23,922 nucleotides of DNA from the NCBI GenBank assembly GCA_024811115.1, contig JAKOGH010001016.1:1-23922 (forward strand), given 5' to 3'. Position numbers and translations under genes: made by a program. The stretch is from Terana coerulea (lineage: Eukaryota > Basidiomycota > Agaricomycetes > Polyporales > Phanerochaetaceae). Position 1 is the first letter of the stretch. Every line of letters begins with the position of its first letter. Below the pieces are notes generated by a model that was not told the DNA's origin, did not search any database, and worked only from the letters and a program-made list of their open reading frames with translations. Below are positions 21,047 through 23,922 of this stretch, piece after piece.

Positions 21047-21590
21047 CGCGACAGCTTATATAAACGTGTACATGTCCAAATTGGGATATGTACAGCTTAT
21101 GTAAACATGTACATACCTTATTGGGATGTGTACACATTTTAATTGGAATATATACATATGTACATGCCTAATTGAAAAGTGAACATGTATATTTTGCTTC
21201 ATCATCAAACTTTGCCTAGTCAGTTAGCTGCTTATCCAGTCAGTAAGCCAGAAATATTCGAATTTCGACGAATTCCTAGCTATTTCTAGCTCCACCAGAG
21301 CAAGAGCTTACTTACTCTTACTTACTCAGTAAGTAGACAATACTTACTGTGACTTACCCAGTCAGTAAGCCAAAATATTCGAATTTCGACGAATTTCTTG
21401 CTATTTCTAGCTCTACCAGAGAGCAAGAGCTTGCTTACCCTTACTTACTAGGTAAGTAATAGTTACTTACCACCCACCTACTCAGTCAGCAAGCCAAAAT
21501 ATTCGAATTTTGACGAATTTTTGACTATTTCTAGCTCCACCAGAGCAAGAGCTTACTTACCCTTACTTACCAAGTAAGTAACAGTTGGTT

Positions 21591-21720
21591 ACTGTTATGT
21601 ATCTGGCCACTAAGTGCGCTTTTGCACTGCCTTATCCAGTGCTCCAATGAGGCAAGTGATTAGAACATTTTGAAGAGTAAGAGCTCTGGTTATAATGGTA
21701 GTGAGATCATTTTCGAGGTA
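21591..21720. repeat. 130-bp conserved spacer, copy 1 (copy 2 at about 22748-22880)
   Basis: The two copies are nearly identical from TGTTATGTATCTGGCCAC to ATCATTTTCGAGGTA, differing mainly by small indels. Each holds an AGTGC...GCACT hairpin and a TATAATGGTAGTGAG word resembling the D-arm/A-box of tRNA genes. No complete tRNA can be folded. Confidence 0.8.
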
Positions 21721-21861
21721 GTAACAGTTACCACCTACTGACCTAGTCAGTAAGCCAGAAATATTCGAATTTTGATGAATTTCTAGCTATTTCTAGCTCT
21801 ATCAGAGAGCAAGAGCTTACTTACTCTTACTTACCAAGTAAGTAGACAATACTATGACTTA

Positions 21862-23034
21862 CCTAATATTATTAAAATCGTAATCCAGGGTGGATTACGG
21901 ACGTGTACAGCTTAATAGCGTGTACGTGTCAGTGGGATATGTACAGCTTATGTAAATGTGTACACATCCAAATCAGGATATATACAGCTTATGTAAACAT
22001 GTACATACCTTGTTGGGATGTGTACATCTTAATTGGAATATATATATATGTACATACCTAATTGAAAAGTGAACATGTATATTTTGCTTCATCATCAAAC
22101 TTTGCATTGTCAGTTAGCTGCTTATCCAGTCAGTAAGCAAAAAATATTCGAATTTTGACGAATTTCTTGCTATTTCTAGCTCCACCAGAGAGCAAGAGCT
22201 TACTTACTCTTACTTACTCAGTAAGTAAACAGTACTTACTGCAGCCTACCCAGTCAGTAAGTCAAAATAATCGAATTTCGACGAATTTCTAGCTATTTCT
22301 AGCTCCACCAAAGAGCAAGAGCTTACTTACTCTTACTTACTCAGTAAGTAGACAATACTTACTGTGACCTACCCAGTCAGTAAGCTGAAAATATTCGAAT
22401 TTCGACGAATTTCTAGCCATTTCTAGCTCTGTGAGAGCAAGAGCTTGCTTACCCTTACTTACTAGGTAAGTAATAGTTACTACCACCCACCTACTCAGTC
22501 AGCAAGCCAGAAATATTCGAATTTTGGCGAATTTCTTGCTATTTCTAGCTCCACCAGAGAGCAAGAGCTTACTTACTCTTGCTTACCAAGTAAGTAGGCA
22601 GTACTTACTGTGACTTACCTAGTCAGTTGGCTGCTTACCCAGTCAGTAAGCCAAAAATATTCGAATTTCGACGAATTTCTTGCTATTTCTAGCTCTACCA
22701 GAGAGCAGAGCTTACTTACTCTTGCTTACCAAGTAAGTAACAGTTGCTTACTGTTATGTATCTGGCCACTAAGTGCGCTTTTGCACTGCCTTATCCAGTG
22801 CTCCAATGAGGCAAGTGATTAGAACATTTTGAAGAGAAGTAAGAGCTCTGGTTATAATGGTAGTGAGATCATTTTCGAGGTAAGTAACAGTTACTTACCA
22901 CCTACTGACCTAGTCAGTAAGCCAGAAATATTCGAATTTTGACGAATTTCTAGCTATTTCTAGCTCTATCAGAGAGCAAGAGCTTACTTACTCTTACTTA
23001 CCAGGTAAGTAGAGTACTACTATGACTTACCTAG
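21862..23034. repeat. higher-order repeat copy 2
   Basis: Same module order as copy 1 but with more 120-bp units: centres at 22147, 22270 (variant ATCGAA), 22394, 22516 and 22660, then the spacer, then a last unit at 22931. It ends in the same GACTTACCTA junction word at about 23022-23031. The offset between copies is 854 bp at the left side and 1159 bp at the spacer, so the length difference is due to unit number. Confidence 0.85.
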
Positions 23035-23792
23035 TACACAGCCACAGTGCAAGTTCAAGGATACACTTTTTCCATGCATATGAGTGTGAGCTTGACTAGC
23101 AGAGATAGAGTTCAAACAGACATGGGTGACAGATAGTCAGTACAAAGCATGGCTTGGGGCAAAGTCCAATACATATCACAAGTATAATATAGTTAGAGTA
23201 TTTGAATGGTGGATGAACAGTTGTGATAAAATTGGTTGATAGATCATGTAGTGATGTAACATCAACACATTCATGCCAGTGTATGCAAAGTTTATTTTGA
23301 TATGTTCAATTATATGATTTACATGCTGAAGCAATGTAATATATGCTAAGCCGAGTGAATTTACCCCATTATGTTCAAGTATATATGTTATAGTTAATAT
23401 ATAATATCAGTCACAAGTATTATGAGCATAAGTGAAGCTGTAGTGTAGTGGATATGAACATCAGTAGTAATAATCAGTACAAATGGTAACAAAGTATGAA
23501 TAACAGTTGCAGAGTGATAGGCATGTTGTTAGAGTTGGATATGAATGTGAGTTATAAGTAGTTTGTATAGGCATAAGATGAGTGGTGTATTGAAGTAAGT
23601 AAGAGTGTATATGAGTATAGGATGCTATGTTACAGTAGCAAGCATAGGTTATAAGTGTGTTTAAGTTGATATAGTCGAATTGTATGGTGGTAAGTAGAGG
23701 ATCAATAAGCAGGTAAGTAAATAAGTGTTGTTAGTAAGTAAGCAGTAATAAATGAAATAAATATGGCAAAATATGTTTAAATATAGTTTAAG
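23035..23792. other. telomere-proximal AT-rich, G-skewed sequence
   Basis: About 760 bp with no gene and no long repeat. C becomes very rare toward the telomere: 23521-23580 has 18 G and 2 C by my count, and 23641-23700 has 19 G and 2 C. GTAAGTAAGT words recur (23590-23760), echoing the repeat block but without its other modules. Confidence 0.7.
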
Positions 23793-23922
23793 TTAGGGTT
23801 AAAGGGTTAGGGTTAAAGGGTTAGGGTTAGGGTTAGGGTTAGGGTTAGGGTTAGGGTTAGGGTTAGGGTTAGGGTTAGGGTTAGGGTTAGGGTTAGGGTT
23901 AGGGTTAGGGTTAGGGTTAGGG
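23793..23922 (+). repeat. telomere, TTAGGG array with two variant units at its base
   Basis: The array starts TTAGGG, TTAAAGGG, TTAGGG, TTAAAGGG (23793-23820) and continues with 17 perfect TTAGGG units to the window end. The G-rich strand runs 5' to 3' toward the end, the correct orientation for a right chromosome end. Confidence 0.98.

Larger units (their letters stand above)
21008..21861. repeat. higher-order repeat copy 1
   Basis: Order of modules: hairpin element, TGTACAGCTTATGTAAAC-type repeats, AATTGAAAAGTGAACATG block, three 120-bp units (TTCGAA centres at 21257, 21378 and 21502), spacer, and a fourth unit (centre 21764). It ends in GACTTACCTA, where copy 2 begins. Confidence 0.85.
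20744..23034. repeat. telomere-associated repeat block
   Basis: AT-rich, non-coding, and built of a few repeated modules. These are a hairpin element of about 70 bp (20744, 21008 and 21862, with a truncated copy near 20985), a short degenerate repeat around CACATGCC...CCTAATATGGGCATG (20870-20990), ten copies of a unit of about 120 bp, and a 130-bp spacer present twice. No helicase or other subtelomeric gene is found in it. The composition change at the left boundary is abrupt. Confidence 0.9.

Noticed and set aside
20840..22822. Open frames of 70-100 codons in the subtelomere
   Set aside because: They lie inside non-coding repeats and are not kept between repeat copies.
21240..23030. CRISPR-like array (regularly spaced repeats)
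   Set aside because: Units are long, degenerate and contiguous in a eukaryotic subtelomere; there are no short identical repeats with unique spacers.
20744..23792. Telomere-linked helicase or other subtelomeric gene
   Set aside because: No helicase motif or long open frame exists in this part.

Overview
This is the right-hand end of a fungal chromosome. Positions 23793-23922 are a telomere written TTAGGG toward the end of the window. Genes are dense in short introns (mostly 47-65 nt, GTNNGT donors, CTNAY branch sites). The gene content (an S53 sedolisin, a membrane-anchored multicopper oxidase, a GPI-type acid phosphatase and a member of an expanded uncharacterised mushroom family) points to an agaricomycete, probably a wood-decay polypore. 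The species cannot be read from the sequence.

Layout, left to right. 1-1720 holds a GAGCGG microsatellite and no gene I can support, except a possible first exon leaving the left edge. 1721-3046 (+) is a secreted, extremely histidine-rich protein with degenerate C-terminal peptide repeats; its frame is broken by a 2-bp loss at the end of a 60-bp tandem duplication. 5637-3554 (-) is a seven-exon member of an uncharacterised agaricomycete family. 5740-7980 has no recognisable gene. 8056-10138 (+) is a seven-exon S53 peptidase. Convergent to it, 13195-10505 (-) is a 17-exon multicopper oxidase whose second copper motif is assembled from microexons of 5 and 3 nt. 13926-15580 (+) is a GPI-anchored acid phosphatase. 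16097-17831 (+) is mitochondrial dihydrolipoyl dehydrogenase. 18627-20484 (+) is a THEM6-like hotdog-fold thioesterase-superfamily protein.

The subtelomere starts abruptly about 260 bp after the last gene. 20744-23034 is AT-rich telomere-associated repeat DNA: a hairpin-bearing element of about 70 bp, ten copies of a palindrome-rich unit of about 120 bp, and a conserved spacer, arranged as two higher-order repeats (21008-21861 and 21862-23034). 23035-23792 is AT-rich with a strong excess of G over C that grows toward the telomere. It runs into two variant TTAAAGGG repeats and then 17 perfect TTAGGG repeats.

Several products act at or outside the cell surface (His-rich protein, S53 peptidase, multicopper oxidase, phosphatase), which fits an extracellular scavenging and decay lifestyle. 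They do not look like a co-regulated cluster, and a core mitochondrial enzyme sits among them. The least familiar items are the His-rich repeat-peptide gene, the tandem microexons across a copper site, and the telomere-associated higher-order repeat with hairpins and tRNA-box-like sequences.
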